A stretch of DNA of 64,000 nt from Algimonas porphyrae (GTDB lineage Bacteria; Pseudomonadota; Alphaproteobacteria; Caulobacterales; Maricaulaceae). The position numbers and the translations under genes were made by a program. Positions 17,407-26,446 of this stretch are shown one piece after another. Under the pieces are notes generated by a model that ran no database searches, was not told the origin of the DNA, and saw nothing but the letters and a program-made list of their open reading frames with translations. The DNA lies in contig NZ_CP163424.1 of the NCBI RefSeq assembly GCF_041429795.1, positions 1,180,001 through 1,244,000 on the forward strand, read 5' to 3'. Positions within the stretch are counted from its first letter, which is position 1, and each line of letters begins with the position of its first letter.

Positions 17407-18771
17407 ATGCACAACCGGGAACACGCAGTGAACCATCCGCCAAGACGCCAGAGTTCGAAGCCGCAATATCGCAGTCGCATGGCCGGACCGCTGCGCGGTC
17501 GTATTCGCGCCCCGGGCGATAAGTCGATTTCGCATCGCAGCCTGATCCTGGGGGCGCTGGCCGCGGGACGTACCACCGTCTCCGGCTTGCTGGAAGGGGC
17601 CGATATTCTTGCCACGGCAGAGGCGATGCGCGCGTTTGGGGCGGATATCGTCCGGGCTGGGCCGGGCGACTGGGCGGTTGACGGCGTTGGGGACCGTGGC
17701 CTGCAAACACCTGCGGATATCGTGGATTGCGGCAATGCCGGCACGGGCGTGCGGCTGATCATGGGTGCGGCCAGCGCCTATGCGCTGTGTGCGACCTTCA
17801 CCGGAGATGAGAGTCTGCGCTCCCGGCCCATGAACCGCGTGCTGGATCCGCTGCGCCTGATGGGCGTGGCGGCAGAGGCGCAGGCGGGCGGACGCCTGCC
17901 CTGCACGCTTCGGTCCGACGGTGCGCTCACCCCTATCGATTACAGTCCGCCCAAAGCCTCGGCTCAGGTCAAGAGCTGTCTCCTTCTGGCTGGCTTGGGG
18001 GCGGCGGGCCGGACCACGGTGCGGGAGCTTCACGCAACGCGCGATCATACGGAAACCATGCTGGAAGCGTTCGGCGTTCCGGTCGAACGGGATGGCCTGT
18101 CGGTCACGGTCACGGGCCCAGCGCGTCTGTCGGCGACCCATATCGACGTGCCAGGGGACCCCAGCAGCGCGGCCTTCGCCGTGGTCGCGGCGCTGATCGT
18201 GCCGGGGTCCGACATTGTGGTGGACGGCATCATGCTCAATCCGCGCCGGACAGCGCTGTATGATGCGCTGATTGAGATGGGTGGGGACATCCGGTTCGAG
18301 AATGAGCGCGTCGTCGGCGGCGGCGAACGGGTGGCGAATATTCGCGCGCGCGCGTCGTCGCTGAACGGGATTGCCGTGGACCCGGCGCGCGCGGCCGATA
18401 TGATCGACGAATATCCGATTCTCGCCGTTGCCGCCGCCGCCGCCCAAGGGGTCACGGTCATGAACGGCATTCACGAACTCCGCGTCAAGGAAAGCGACCG
18501 TATCGCCGCGACGGTCGCCCTGTTGCGCGCCAATGGCGTCACGGTTGAAGAACGCGAGGACGGGATGAGCGTCACGGGCGGGGCCGTTACTGGCGGCGGC
18601 ACGGTGATCACCCATCACGATCACCGCATCGCCATGAGCGCGCTGGTGCTCGGTTGTATCGCGGACGCCCCCGTCATCATCGATGACGCATCCATGATCG
18701 CGACCAGCTATCCGGACTTTCTGGATCACATGCAAAGTCTCGGCGCCGCGATTGCAGAGGTGACCGGATAA
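17407..18771 (+). CDS. aroA: 3-phosphoshikimate 1-carboxyvinyltransferase (EPSP synthase)
   Basis: Sixth step of the shikimate pathway: transfers enolpyruvyl from PEP to shikimate-3-phosphate, in the cytosol. Length 454 residues from the ATG at 17407; GTG 17428 and ATG 17479 are alternative starts. Signatures seen: [10 protein letters not shown] (37-46), [10 protein letters not shown] (108-117), [41 protein letters not shown] and DHRIAMS. The sequence resembles the class II (CP4-like) enzymes of alphaproteobacteria. The residue that is Ala100 in CP4 and confers glyphosate tolerance is Gly here (NAGT, 110-113). cmk, the usual next gene, is not adjacent but 23 kb away. Confidence 0.95.
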   Translation: MHNREHAVNHPPRRQSSKPQYRSRMAGPLRGRIRAPGDKSISHRSLILGALAAGRTTVSGLLEGADILATAEAMRAFGADIVRAGPGDWAVDGVGDRGLQTPADIVDCGNAGTGVRLIMGAASAYALCATFTGDESLRSRPMNRVLDPLRLMGVAAEAQAGGRLPCTLRSDGALTPIDYSPPKASAQVKSCLLLAGLGAAGRTTVRELHATRDHTETMLEAFGVPVERDGLSVTVTGPARLSATHIDVPGDPSSAAFAVVAALIVPGSDIVVDGIMLNPRRTALYDALIEMGGDIRFENERVVGGGERVANIRARASSLNGIAVDPARAADMIDEYPILAVAAAAAQGVTVMNGIHELRVKESDRIAATVALLRANGVTVEEREDGMSVTGGAVTGGGTVITHHDHRIAMSALVLGCIADAPVIIDDASMIATSYPDFLDHMQSLGAAIAEVTG

Positions 18772-19859
18772 AGCTTATAGTGCAACGTCTGTCTGCTGCA
18801 GCCCTCGCGTCTGGCTGGGCTTCCTTTGAACATGGTTTTTCCCGACCTCTCTCTTCGGCAACAAATGCTGGGGACGGTGGCATTGACGGTTTGGTTTGCA
18901 GGCAGGCGCTATCCTGCGGCTGAGAGCGGGTCATCAGCATCACGCTTGACGTGAACCCTGCATGTCAGGAACGACACGAGGCGCGGACTCTGCCCCGTGA
19001 CCGGAGCAAAAGGAAAGTACCGTTTCGTCGCAAGGCCAAGCCCGCGCGGGTGGAGCGTGCTGGCACGCTCGCAGGCGGGTCTGTTCAGGATCGGTGTGTC
19101 GGCTGGAACGGTCTCACGGACGGCCCGTAACGACGGGCGACCCGCTCAAAGGCGCACGCTCTGCCGACAGGTCGCCCTGCCAGTCTCGCTGCGGCGCGCG
19201 GCTTGGGAACCCTGACAGCCAGCCTGCGGCCATCCCGTCCCACTTCACGATGTGTCCCGTGGTGACCGACCGGACCTTCCCCGGTTCAGCCATCGCAGGA
19301 CAGGGCCGTTCACCCCATCGCAAAGCCGCACTCCACCACCCGCAGCACCGAGATCAGGCTCCCCTCGTGTCAACTGCGGACGGCGCGAGTATGACGGGGG
19401 TGCAAGGGCGGTGGATTGGATTGTGGGAATTGGCGGTAAGGCGTTGAAGGGGTGGCCTAACGCTTAGGCCATTGACGGGGATTGAATGGTCCAACCCCTC
19501 CCAATTCTTCCGCTCAGGCTGTCTCGACCGACCTGCCAATCTCCTGCTGTCGCGACTGGCAGAGAGCGTTGGGTGACAGGCTCGCCGTCGAAACTCAAGA
19601 ACAGTCCGGGTGACGGATCGACGCGGAGGGTCGGCGAGAGGGGTAAATAGAACGAAGGAGAAAGAGGATTCTGGATGGTAGAGGGTAAGGATTCTGGACG
19701 CTTAACCCATTCAACGGCGCTGCTGCCTCGCATAACACCATCACTCGCCCCGTTCGGGTGTGACGGAAGGGCGTATTCCTTGACTGCGGCGATCACGCTT
19801 GCGTTTTCCTCGCGGCGAGCGCTTGATCTGGACGGGCAGGAGCGGCAAGTGCGGCTGCG
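18772..19859. other. 1.1-kb gene-free stretch
   Basis: I find no supportable gene in these 1088 bases. Short open frames on both strands overlap each other and lack ribosome-binding sites or family features. The segment about 18960-19450 is GC-rich and looks structured, but I could not match it to RNase P RNA, tmRNA, SRP RNA or a cobalamin riboswitch. At 19453-19471 there is a perfect hairpin (TGGCCTAA-CGC-TTAGGCCA) without a T-run. Paired 11-bp repeats lie at 19665-19698. It may hold a structured RNA, the leader of the TetR/receptor operon, or a decayed gene. Confidence 0.5.
19665..19698. promoter_or_regulatory. Paired 11-bp direct repeats upstream of tetR
   Basis: AGGATTCTGGA occurs at 19665-19675 and again at 19688-19698. 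The repeat spacing is 23 bases, close to two helical turns. The pair lies about 160-195 bases before the TetR gene. It could be an operator, though TetR proteins usually bind palindromes. Confidence 0.3.
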
Positions 19860-20468
19860 ATGCAAGCGTCCGATCATTCGACACAGGCCGGTCCGGTCAG
19901 CGGCAAACGGCGAACCCGCCTGTCGCCGGAGGCCAGGCGCGCGCAATTGCTGAAAACGGCGATCGACGTCTTTGCCGAAATGGGGATCGAGCGTGCCGGC
20001 CATGGGGATATCGCGAAGCGGGCCGGCGTGTCGACGCCGACCGTGTTCAACTATTTCCCGACCCGCGACGCATTGGTCGCGGCTGTGCTGGACCGGATCG
20101 AAGCCAATGTCACAGACATGTTCGATCGCCTGCCCGGACAGGCCGATGATCGTCGCCACCGTATCCTGCAACTGGCCAACGCCTTTCAGCGCATGGTCGC
20201 GCAGCGCCCTGCCGAGACCAAGACCTTCCTGAAATGGGGCGTGTCCTTCGATCCTGATATCCGGCCCGCCTATCTCGCCTTTCAGGACCGGGCGCTGGAC
20301 CGATTGGTTGCAACCTTGCCGGACAATCCATCCGATCCTGCGCAGGCCCGGGCCGAAGCACGTATTCTGCTGGGCGCATCGAGCCTGTTCGCGGCGATGG
20401 CCTTCGACGATTTCCAGCCGGACGAGATGGTCGGCTTCGTCGGACGCATCGCAGATCTGCTGAGCTAA
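19860..20468 (+). CDS. TetR/AcrR family transcriptional regulator
   Basis: A 202-residue repressor-type DNA-binding protein. The TetR N-terminal domain covers about 20-75: a helix-turn-helix with ERAGHGDIAKRAGVSTPTVFNYFPTRDAL, where the YFPTRDAL recognition segment is classic. The C-terminal domain, about 85-200, would bind an unknown ligand. It is followed 6 bases later by a TonB-dependent receptor gene on the same strand, so it probably controls its own operon with the receptor. Confidence 0.9.
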   Translation: MQASDHSTQAGPVSGKRRTRLSPEARRAQLLKTAIDVFAEMGIERAGHGDIAKRAGVSTPTVFNYFPTRDALVAAVLDRIEANVTDMFDRLPGQADDRRHRILQLANAFQRMVAQRPAETKTFLKWGVSFDPDIRPAYLAFQDRALDRLVATLPDNPSDPAQARAEARILLGASSLFAAMAFDDFQPDEMVGFVGRIADLLS

Positions 20469-20474
20469 GACGTC

Positions 20475-22520
20475 ATGACCCGTTGCAACTGGCTAGGACT
20501 GGCCGCGACCCTGGTTCTTGCGAGCGCGGCCTTTCCGGCCCACGCCCAGATGACCGTGGCTCAGATGAGCGTGGCCCGGATGGACGGGTCACAGATGGAT
20601 GGATCTCAAGAGGGCGGGTTACAACCGGACGAAATTCCGGACGTCATCACGGTCACGGATCAGATTGCCGCGATTCAGGACCGACCGGAATCGATCGATC
20701 TGGTTCCAGCTAGGGAAACGCGTGCGCTGGTCCATCCCGCCGAAGCGCTGAACGGCGTGGCAGGCGTGAATATACACCGCGGCTCGGGGCAGGAACATCT
20801 CACGGCGATCCGCTCGCCAGTCCTGACCGGCGGCGCGGGGGCGGGAAGTTTCCTGTTCCTAGAAAACGGCATTCCCTTGCGGGCGGCGGGTTTTGCCAAT
20901 GTGAACGGCCTGTTTGAAGCGGGCACAGAATTTGCCCATCAGGTCGAAGTCTTCAAGGGGCCTGGTCCGGCGGAATATGGCTCCAACGCTGTTCACGGGC
21001 TTGTCAATGTCGTGACGCCCGGGCCGGGTGATGGTCACCGCGCGACCCTGATCGGCAGTTCGCGGGGCTATGGCCGCCTGACGATCGGTCATGACGTGAC
21101 GGAGACTTTGCGGGCTTCGATCAGTCTGGCGCATGATGACGGCTTTCGCGACGATAGTGGATTTGACCAGCAGAAGGCAGAGTTGCGTTACCGCGACCAG
21201 CACGGCGCCTGGGATCTGGACGCGATTGCGGCGCTGAACAATCTCAATCAGGAAACAGCCGGGTTTCTGCAGGGTCCGGATGTTTATCGGGATGATGCGC
21301 TGCGCTTGACCAACCCTAATCCTGAAGCTTTCCGCGATGGCCGGAATTACCGCGCGCAGGTGACGCTGTCACGGGATCTGGCGGGCCGGACGCTGGTACT
21401 GACGCCCTATGCGCGGCGCGCGGAATTACGCTTCCTGCGCCATTTCGTACCAGGTCAGGCGCTGGAAAAGAATGCCCACACCTCGGTCGGACTGCAGACG
21501 GCGCTGATCGGGCAAGACTGGTCTATCGGTCTGGACGGCGAATATACGGATGGGGCGCTTTATGAATTTCAGGCGGGGCCGTCGCGCTTCTCCTTCGTGC
21601 AGGGGCTGCATTTCGATTATACGGTCAAGGCGAGCGTGCTGGCCGCCTATGCGCAGAAGGCGTTCGAGACGGGTCGTCTGCGGATCGATCTCGGCGCGCG
21701 CGGTGAATATACCCATTATGACTACGCCACGCGGGCGGCACCGGGGCGGTCCGGTCGCTTCGTCCGTACGCCCGACCGGACCGATGCCTTCTTTACCCTG
21801 ACACCGAAGCTCGGCCTGACCTATGCGGCAGCCGATACGGTCACCCTGTTCGCCCGCGCTGCCCGGGGCTCGCGCGCGCCGCAGACGACGGACCTCTATG
21901 CGGTCGTCCAGAACCAGGAACCGGGCGCAGCGGATGTCGAAACGCTGGATAGTCTCGAAGGGGGTGTCCGCTTCGGTCGGGGCGGGACGCGCTTCGCGCT
22001 CACAGCCTACACCATGTGGAAAGACAATTTCTTCTTCCGCAATGCCGCCGGGTTCAATGTGGTCGACGGCAAAACTCGCCATACAGGCTTGGAATTGTCG
22101 TTCGCGGCGCCGATGACCGACTGGCTGTCAGCCTCCGGCGAATGGGCAGTGGCGGATCAGCGCTATGACTTTGACGATCCGAGCAGCGGCATTCGCGACG
22201 GCCTGACCGTCGATACAGCGCCAAACACGCTTGGCACGATGCGGCTGAGCGCCGATTTCGACCGGATCGAAGCCGGAATCGAATGGCGACATGTCGGGCG
22301 CTACTTCACGAACGAGGTCAACACGCAGACCTATCCGGGTCACGACATCTTCGTCGCGCGTGGTGCCTATGATCTGTCGGACGGGCTGCGCCTGTTCGGG
22401 CGGATCGACAATCTGTTCGACACGCGCTATGCCGACCGCGCCGATTTCGCCTTCGGCAATGAACGCTATTTTCCCGGCCGCCCCCGGACGCTGTTTATCG
22501 GTTTGACGGCGGAATACTAA
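20475..22520 (+). CDS. TonB-dependent outer-membrane receptor
   Basis: A 681-residue outer-membrane transporter that takes up a siderophore, metal or other large ligand with TonB energy. Signal peptide 1-25 (ASAAFPAHAQ). A short Met-rich repeat follows (MTVAQMSVARMDGSQMDGSQ, about 26-45). Then comes a TonB-box-like segment (DEIPDVITVTD), a plug domain (about 60-180, with VEVFKGPGPAEYGSNAVHGLVNVVT), and a 22-strand-type barrel ending in LFIGLTAEY with a terminal aromatic residue. The barrel segment NLFDTRYADRADF is typical of the FecA/vitamin B12 receptor group. The ligand is not evident. Co-transcribed with the TetR regulator; prfA follows 18 bases after. Confidence 0.92.
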   Translation: MTRCNWLGLAATLVLASAAFPAHAQMTVAQMSVARMDGSQMDGSQEGGLQPDEIPDVITVTDQIAAIQDRPESIDLVPARETRALVHPAEALNGVAGVNIHRGSGQEHLTAIRSPVLTGGAGAGSFLFLENGIPLRAAGFANVNGLFEAGTEFAHQVEVFKGPGPAEYGSNAVHGLVNVVTPGPGDGHRATLIGSSRGYGRLTIGHDVTETLRASISLAHDDGFRDDSGFDQQKAELRYRDQHGAWDLDAIAALNNLNQETAGFLQGPDVYRDDALRLTNPNPEAFRDGRNYRAQVTLSRDLAGRTLVLTPYARRAELRFLRHFVPGQALEKNAHTSVGLQTALIGQDWSIGLDGEYTDGALYEFQAGPSRFSFVQGLHFDYTVKASVLAAYAQKAFETGRLRIDLGARGEYTHYDYATRAAPGRSGRFVRTPDRTDAFFTLTPKLGLTYAAADTVTLFARAARGSRAPQTTDLYAVVQNQEPGAADVETLDSLEGGVRFGRGGTRFALTAYTMWKDNFFFRNAAGFNVVDGKTRHTGLELSFAAPMTDWLSASGEWAVADQRYDFDDPSSGIRDGLTVDTAPNTLGTMRLSADFDRIEAGIEWRHVGRYFTNEVNTQTYPGHDIFVARGAYDLSDGLRLFGRIDNLFDTRYADRADFAFGNERYFPGRPRTLFIGLTAEY

Positions 22521-22538
22521 AACCCTACCTGCGCGACG

Positions 22539-23597
22539 ATGCACATCCCCGACGAAAAACTCCGCCAGGTCGTAGACCGGTTCGAACAGATCGAAGCGCG
22601 CATGGGCGCGACGACGGATGGCGATGAGATCGTGCAGCTGGGCAAGGATTATGCCGAGCTGAAACCCATCGCCGAAGGCGTGCGCAGACTGCAGGATGTG
22701 CGTGCGGAAATGGCCGACCTCGAATTGATGATGGACGATCCCGAAATGGCGGCCATGGCCAAGGATGAACTGCAGGCGCTCAAAAACTCCCTGCCGGCGC
22801 TCGAGCATGAAGTCTCGCTGCTGCTCCTCCCCAAGGATAAGGACGATCAGGCGTCCATCGTGCTGGAAATCCGCGCCGGGACAGGCGGCGACGAGGCGGC
22901 AATTTTCGCTGGCGACCTATTCGCCATGTATCAGCGCTACGCAGCGCTCAATGGCTGGAAAGTCGAGATCGAGACGGCTGCTGAAGCCGATATGGGCGGC
23001 TTCAAGGAAATCAGCGCGAGCGTATCCGGCACGGGCGTCTATGGCCGCATGAAGTTCGAATCTGGTGTCCACCGTGTGCAGCGTGTGCCTGTGACGGAAA
23101 CGCAGGGCCGCATTCACACGTCTGCTGCGACCGTGGCGGTTCTCCCCGAAGTCGAAGACATCGATATCGATTTCAACATGAACGATGTGCGCGTCGATAC
23201 GATGCGCGCAAGCGGAGCCGGCGGACAGCATGTGAACAAGACGGACTCCGCCGTGCGCATGACGCATGAGCCGACCGGCGTGGTCGTGCTCTGCGATGCC
23301 AAATCCCAGCACCAGAACCGCGCCAATGCCGAACGGCTGCTGAAGATGAAGCTCTATGATATGGAGAAAGCCCGGCAGGAGTCCGAACGCGCCGAAGAAC
23401 GCGCCGGGCAGGTCGGCTCCGGCGACCGATCGGAACGCATCCGAACCTACAATTATCCCCAAGGGCGGGTGACGGATCATCGCATTAATCTGACCCTCTA
23501 TAATCTCGACAAGATCGTTGCGGGCGATGCGCTGGACGAAGTGATCGGCGCGCTGATCACCGAAGATCAGGCTGCTAAGCTGGCACAGATGCAGTGA
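22539..23597 (+). CDS. prfA: Peptide chain release factor 1
   Basis: Class I release factor that reads UAA and UAG and triggers peptidyl-tRNA hydrolysis on the ribosome. Length 352 residues, normal for the family. The GGQ motif is at 228-230 ([14 protein letters not shown]). The codon-recognition tripeptide region PVT is at 184-186, as in RF1 (RF2 would have SPF). The ends are complete. The start at 22539 is 18 bases after the receptor gene. prmC, which methylates the GGQ glutamine and often follows prfA, is not adjacent. Confidence 0.96.
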   Translation: MHIPDEKLRQVVDRFEQIEARMGATTDGDEIVQLGKDYAELKPIAEGVRRLQDVRAEMADLELMMDDPEMAAMAKDELQALKNSLPALEHEVSLLLLPKDKDDQASIVLEIRAGTGGDEAAIFAGDLFAMYQRYAALNGWKVEIETAAEADMGGFKEISASVSGTGVYGRMKFESGVHRVQRVPVTETQGRIHTSAATVAVLPEVEDIDIDFNMNDVRVDTMRASGAGGQHVNKTDSAVRMTHEPTGVVVLCDAKSQHQNRANAERLLKMKLYDMEKARQESERAEERAGQVGSGDRSERIRTYNYPQGRVTDHRINLTLYNLDKIVAGDALDEVIGALITEDQAAKLAQMQ

Positions 23598-23690
23598 GCG
23601 TTTCCGGTTCTAATCCGGCGCATCAAGATAGCGAGCTGGCGCAGGAGAATTGAGCGGATTTCAACGTCGCGGCGAAAAGTTTCCAAATCC

Positions 23691-23717
23691 TGTCAGGATC
23701 GACCCGTCCCAAACGTC
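23691..23717 (+). promoter_or_regulatory. Candidate ECF42-type promoter
   Basis: TGTCAG at 23691-23696 and CGTC at 23714-23717 are separated by 17 bases. This resembles the TGTCGA / CG(A/T)C pattern described for ECF42 sigma factors. It lies 55 bases before a DGPF gene followed by an ECF42-like sigma gene, so self-activation would fit. Seen by eye only. Confidence 0.35.
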
Positions 23718-23771
23718 TTTTCACTAGACAGTCCACTGACGGTCTGTTCGAACAGCTTACGGGAGACCGAC

Positions 23772-24122
23772 ATGCAATATCTACTCGCCATCTATGAAGA
23801 CCATTCCGTCTATGCGGACGAAAAGGCCGGGGCCGAGATCATTCAGGCCCACATGGCTTATAGCGAAATGCTCGCGAGCGCTGGCGTGATACGCGGCGGG
23901 GAAGGGCTGGAAGGCACAGACACGGCCCGCACCGTGCGCAAGCGCGGCGGCAAGATGGCCGTTCATGACGGCCCCTTCGCCGAAATGCAGGAACAGCTGG
24001 GCGGCTTTTACATTATCGAGGTCGATACGATGGAAGAGGCGCTCGACTGGGCGGCCAAGATTCCGATGGCCGGGGACGGCAGCGTCGAAGTCCGGCCCTG
24101 TATCGATGGACCCGCAGGCTAG
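23772..24122 (+). CDS. YCII-related DGPF-domain protein
   Basis: A 116-residue protein of the YCII-related superfamily, a dimeric ferredoxin-like fold of unknown enzymatic role. It begins MQYLLAIYED and contains the DGPFAEMQEQLGGFYIIEV signature (about residues 65-83). The gene overlaps the following sigma factor gene by 17 bases. DGPF proteins are the established genomic partners of ECF42 sigma factors and are often among their targets. Confidence 0.9.
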   Translation: MQYLLAIYEDHSVYADEKAGAEIIQAHMAYSEMLASAGVIRGGEGLEGTDTARTVRKRGGKMAVHDGPFAEMQEQLGGFYIIEVDTMEEALDWAAKIPMAGDGSVEVRPCIDGPAG

Positions 24123-25356
24123 CGGCGGCGCCGCGCCCGCAGCGCTTCGCGCGGCCTGGGCGGAACATCGTCTCCCGCTCATGGCCGCGTTGGTGGCCCA
24201 GCTCGGTGATCTGGACCGGGCCGAAGAGGCTCTGTCCGAAGCCGCCCTGCGGGCGCAGCGGAGCTGGGCCGCCGCCATTCCGGCCAATCCGTCCGGCTGG
24301 CTTTATCGTGTCGCGCTGAATGTAGCGCGCGACAGCCTCCGGGCGGAGGCCAGACGCGGCGCGGCAGAACCGATCTTGCGCCAGCACTTGACTCCGTCTC
24401 AAAACGACGGTCCGGGCGACGTGTTGGACGATGCGTTGGAGGTCACGCCCGCGGCGCGGCTGGACCTGTTCAGCCTCTGCGCCGATCCTGTCTTGTCACA
24501 GGAGCAGCAGATAGCCCTGATGCTGTTTCACTTGGCCGGTCTGGATTGCTCCGCCATTGCCAAGGCGTTTCTGGTCCCGGAAACGACCATCTATCAGCGT
24601 CTGTCCCGCGCGCGGGCCAAATTGAAAGAGCGCTCTCCGGCGATTGCCGGAAAGCCGGATCTGAGTGCGGTTCGGTCGTCACTCGAACTCATCTATCTGC
24701 AGAGCTACAGGAATCTGGACGGAGGGGTCGAGACGGATGCGCTGGGCCGCGATGCGTTGCAGCTGACTGCCGCACTCTGCCGCGCGGCCGACACGGACGG
24801 CGAAAACTGGGCTCTGCTGGCTTTGCTGCTCTGCCTGGATGCGCGCAGGCCCGCCCGTCTCGATCAGGACGGACAATTCATCCCGTTCAGTGTGCAGGAC
24901 CCGTCGCACTGGTCGAGTTCCGGTCTGATCCGCGCGGCAGCGGCCATGAAGCGAACAGCGATTCTGGCGGATGGGCCGGAACCCTATGGCTTGCGCGCCC
25001 AGATCGAATTGACCCGGATGATCGCAAGACGCGAGGGAGAGCCCTGCGACGTTGTGCTATTGTCGCTCTATGATGCGTTGATCGCGCTGACGAACGCGCC
25101 ATATGCGGCCATGGACCGCGCACTTGTGCTGGCGCGGTTACAGGGGCCACGCTCCGGTCTGGCCGCGCTGGACGCTATCGAGACCCAAGGGGATCTGTCC
25201 GGTCATGCCGGATGGCATCTGGCCAAGGCCGACCTGCATGTGCAGATCGGCGATATCGCGCAGGCGCGCCTGCACATGAAAGCAGCGCTTACACTGATCG
25301 ACGGTCCCGCCGAGCGCGCGTTCGTCTCATCCCGGTTTAACGCGCTCTCGGCTTGA
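24106..25356 (+). CDS. ECF42-type RNA polymerase sigma factor with C-terminal extension
   Basis: A 416-residue sigma factor of the COG4941/DUF6596 type. Sigma regions 2 and 4 occupy about 1-180 (NPSGWLYRVALNVARDSLR, then LDCSAIAKAFLVPETTIYQRLSRARAKLKE as the helix-turn-helix). A long helical C-terminal extension of TPR-like character follows (about 185-416, ending AGWHLAKADLHVQIGDIAQARLHM). In the ECF42 group this extension regulates activity in place of an anti-sigma factor. The ATG at 24106 lies inside the end of the DGPF gene, so the two are translationally coupled. Longer frames upstream lack a sensible N-terminus. Confidence 0.9.
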   Translation: MDPQASGGAAPAALRAAWAEHRLPLMAALVAQLGDLDRAEEALSEAALRAQRSWAAAIPANPSGWLYRVALNVARDSLRAEARRGAAEPILRQHLTPSQNDGPGDVLDDALEVTPAARLDLFSLCADPVLSQEQQIALMLFHLAGLDCSAIAKAFLVPETTIYQRLSRARAKLKERSPAIAGKPDLSAVRSSLELIYLQSYRNLDGGVETDALGRDALQLTAALCRAADTDGENWALLALLLCLDARRPARLDQDGQFIPFSVQDPSHWSSSGLIRAAAAMKRTAILADGPEPYGLRAQIELTRMIARREGEPCDVVLLSLYDALIALTNAPYAAMDRALVLARLQGPRSGLAALDAIETQGDLSGHAGWHLAKADLHVQIGDIAQARLHMKAALTLIDGPAERAFVSSRFNALSA

Positions 25357-25388
25357 CGCTGCCCGGCGGAGGCGGCACTCGGTTCGGC

Positions 25389-26369
25389 ATGACACGACTT
25401 GCTCTCTCTCTTGCCCTTCTTCTCGCCACCACCGCGCCCGCCTTTGCGCAGGACGCCCCTGCCTGCGACGCGCAGGACAGATTTGCCATCATCGTACATG
25501 GCGGCACGTCGTCCGGCGAAGTGCGGCAGGAGAGGCTCGATTTCATTACCGCCATGCTGACGCAGAGGCGGGCCGAACTGGCGTCCGGCGCAAGCGCGCT
25601 GGATACGGTCGAGGCAGCGATCGTCGCGATGGAGGATAGCGGCCTGTTCAATGCGGGCAAAGCCGCGATCACCAATCGCGACGGCTATGTCGAAACGGAC
25701 GCATCGATCATGGACGGACGATCGCTTGACGCCGGAGCGGTCGCATCGCAACGCGCGATCAAAAATCCGATCCGCGCGGCGCGGCTGGTCATGGAAAATA
25801 CGCGCCATGTCATGATGGTCGGCGATCGTGGCGAAGCGGCTGTTACGGCGCTGGGCGCTGAAACCGTCACACCGGAAGACTATTTCACCCGCGCCAAAGC
25901 GAAAGCGGCGACCCAGGCACCGAAAGAACATGGGACTGTCGGGGCCGCCGTTCTGGATCGCTGCGGCGATCTGGCCGCGGGTACCTCAACGGGCGGCTAT
26001 GACAGCAAGATACCGGGGCGCGTCGGTGACAGCCCGATTATCGGAGCCGGGGTTTATGCAGCCAATGGGATCATGGCCGGGTCCGCCACAGGCCACGGCG
26101 AATTCTTCATTCGCCATACGGCCATCCGATCGGCGGCAGCGCGGATGGAATATGGCGGCATGACCTTGAGCGAAGCCGTCAGCGCCAGTATCGATGCGAT
26201 GGACGCCGCCGGGACGGGCCGCGACGGACGCGATGGCCGCGGCGGAATCGTCGCCGTCGATGCCCAAGGCAATGTCGCCATGCCACACACGACGGTCGGC
26301 ATGATCCACGGCACGACCAGCGACAGGGTTGCGCCCATGGCAAGCCAGACGGGCGACTATCGACGCTAA
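25389..26369 (+). CDS. Periplasmic isoaspartyl peptidase/L-asparaginase
   Basis: An N-terminal-nucleophile hydrolase of the type III asparaginase/isoaspartyl dipeptidase family, which hydrolyses beta-aspartyl peptide bonds or asparagine after self-cleavage. The start at 25389 gives a signal peptide (LALSLALLLATTAPAFAQ), so the enzyme is exported. Other features are HGGT near the mature N-terminus, GSATGHGEFFIR near the C-terminal part, and the autocleavage site HGTVGAAVLD with Thr as the new N-terminus. About 326 residues, normal for the family. It follows the sigma gene by 32 bases. Confidence 0.88.
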   Translation: MTRLALSLALLLATTAPAFAQDAPACDAQDRFAIIVHGGTSSGEVRQERLDFITAMLTQRRAELASGASALDTVEAAIVAMEDSGLFNAGKAAITNRDGYVETDASIMDGRSLDAGAVASQRAIKNPIRAARLVMENTRHVMMVGDRGEAAVTALGAETVTPEDYFTRAKAKAATQAPKEHGTVGAAVLDRCGDLAAGTSTGGYDSKIPGRVGDSPIIGAGVYAANGIMAGSATGHGEFFIRHTAIRSAAARMEYGGMTLSEAVSASIDAMDAAGTGRDGRDGRGGIVAVDAQGNVAMPHTTVGMIHGTTSDRVAPMASQTGDYRR

Positions 26370-26446
26370 GCGGGTGGCGGTCCGGCTGACGACAGCTGCT
26401 GCAGGCCTGCATTTACAGGTTGAGTGCCTCTGACTATTGCACAGTC

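Noticed and set aside
17200-18735. 511-codon open frame on the minus strand opposite aroA
   Set aside because: It is the antisense of a clear aroA gene and has no family features; GC-rich genes often leave such frames.
18960-19450. RNase P RNA, tmRNA, SRP RNA or cobalamin riboswitch in the 1.1-kb gap
   Set aside because: None of the conserved core sequences (for example GAGGAAAGTCC, or the cobalamin box) could be found on either strand.
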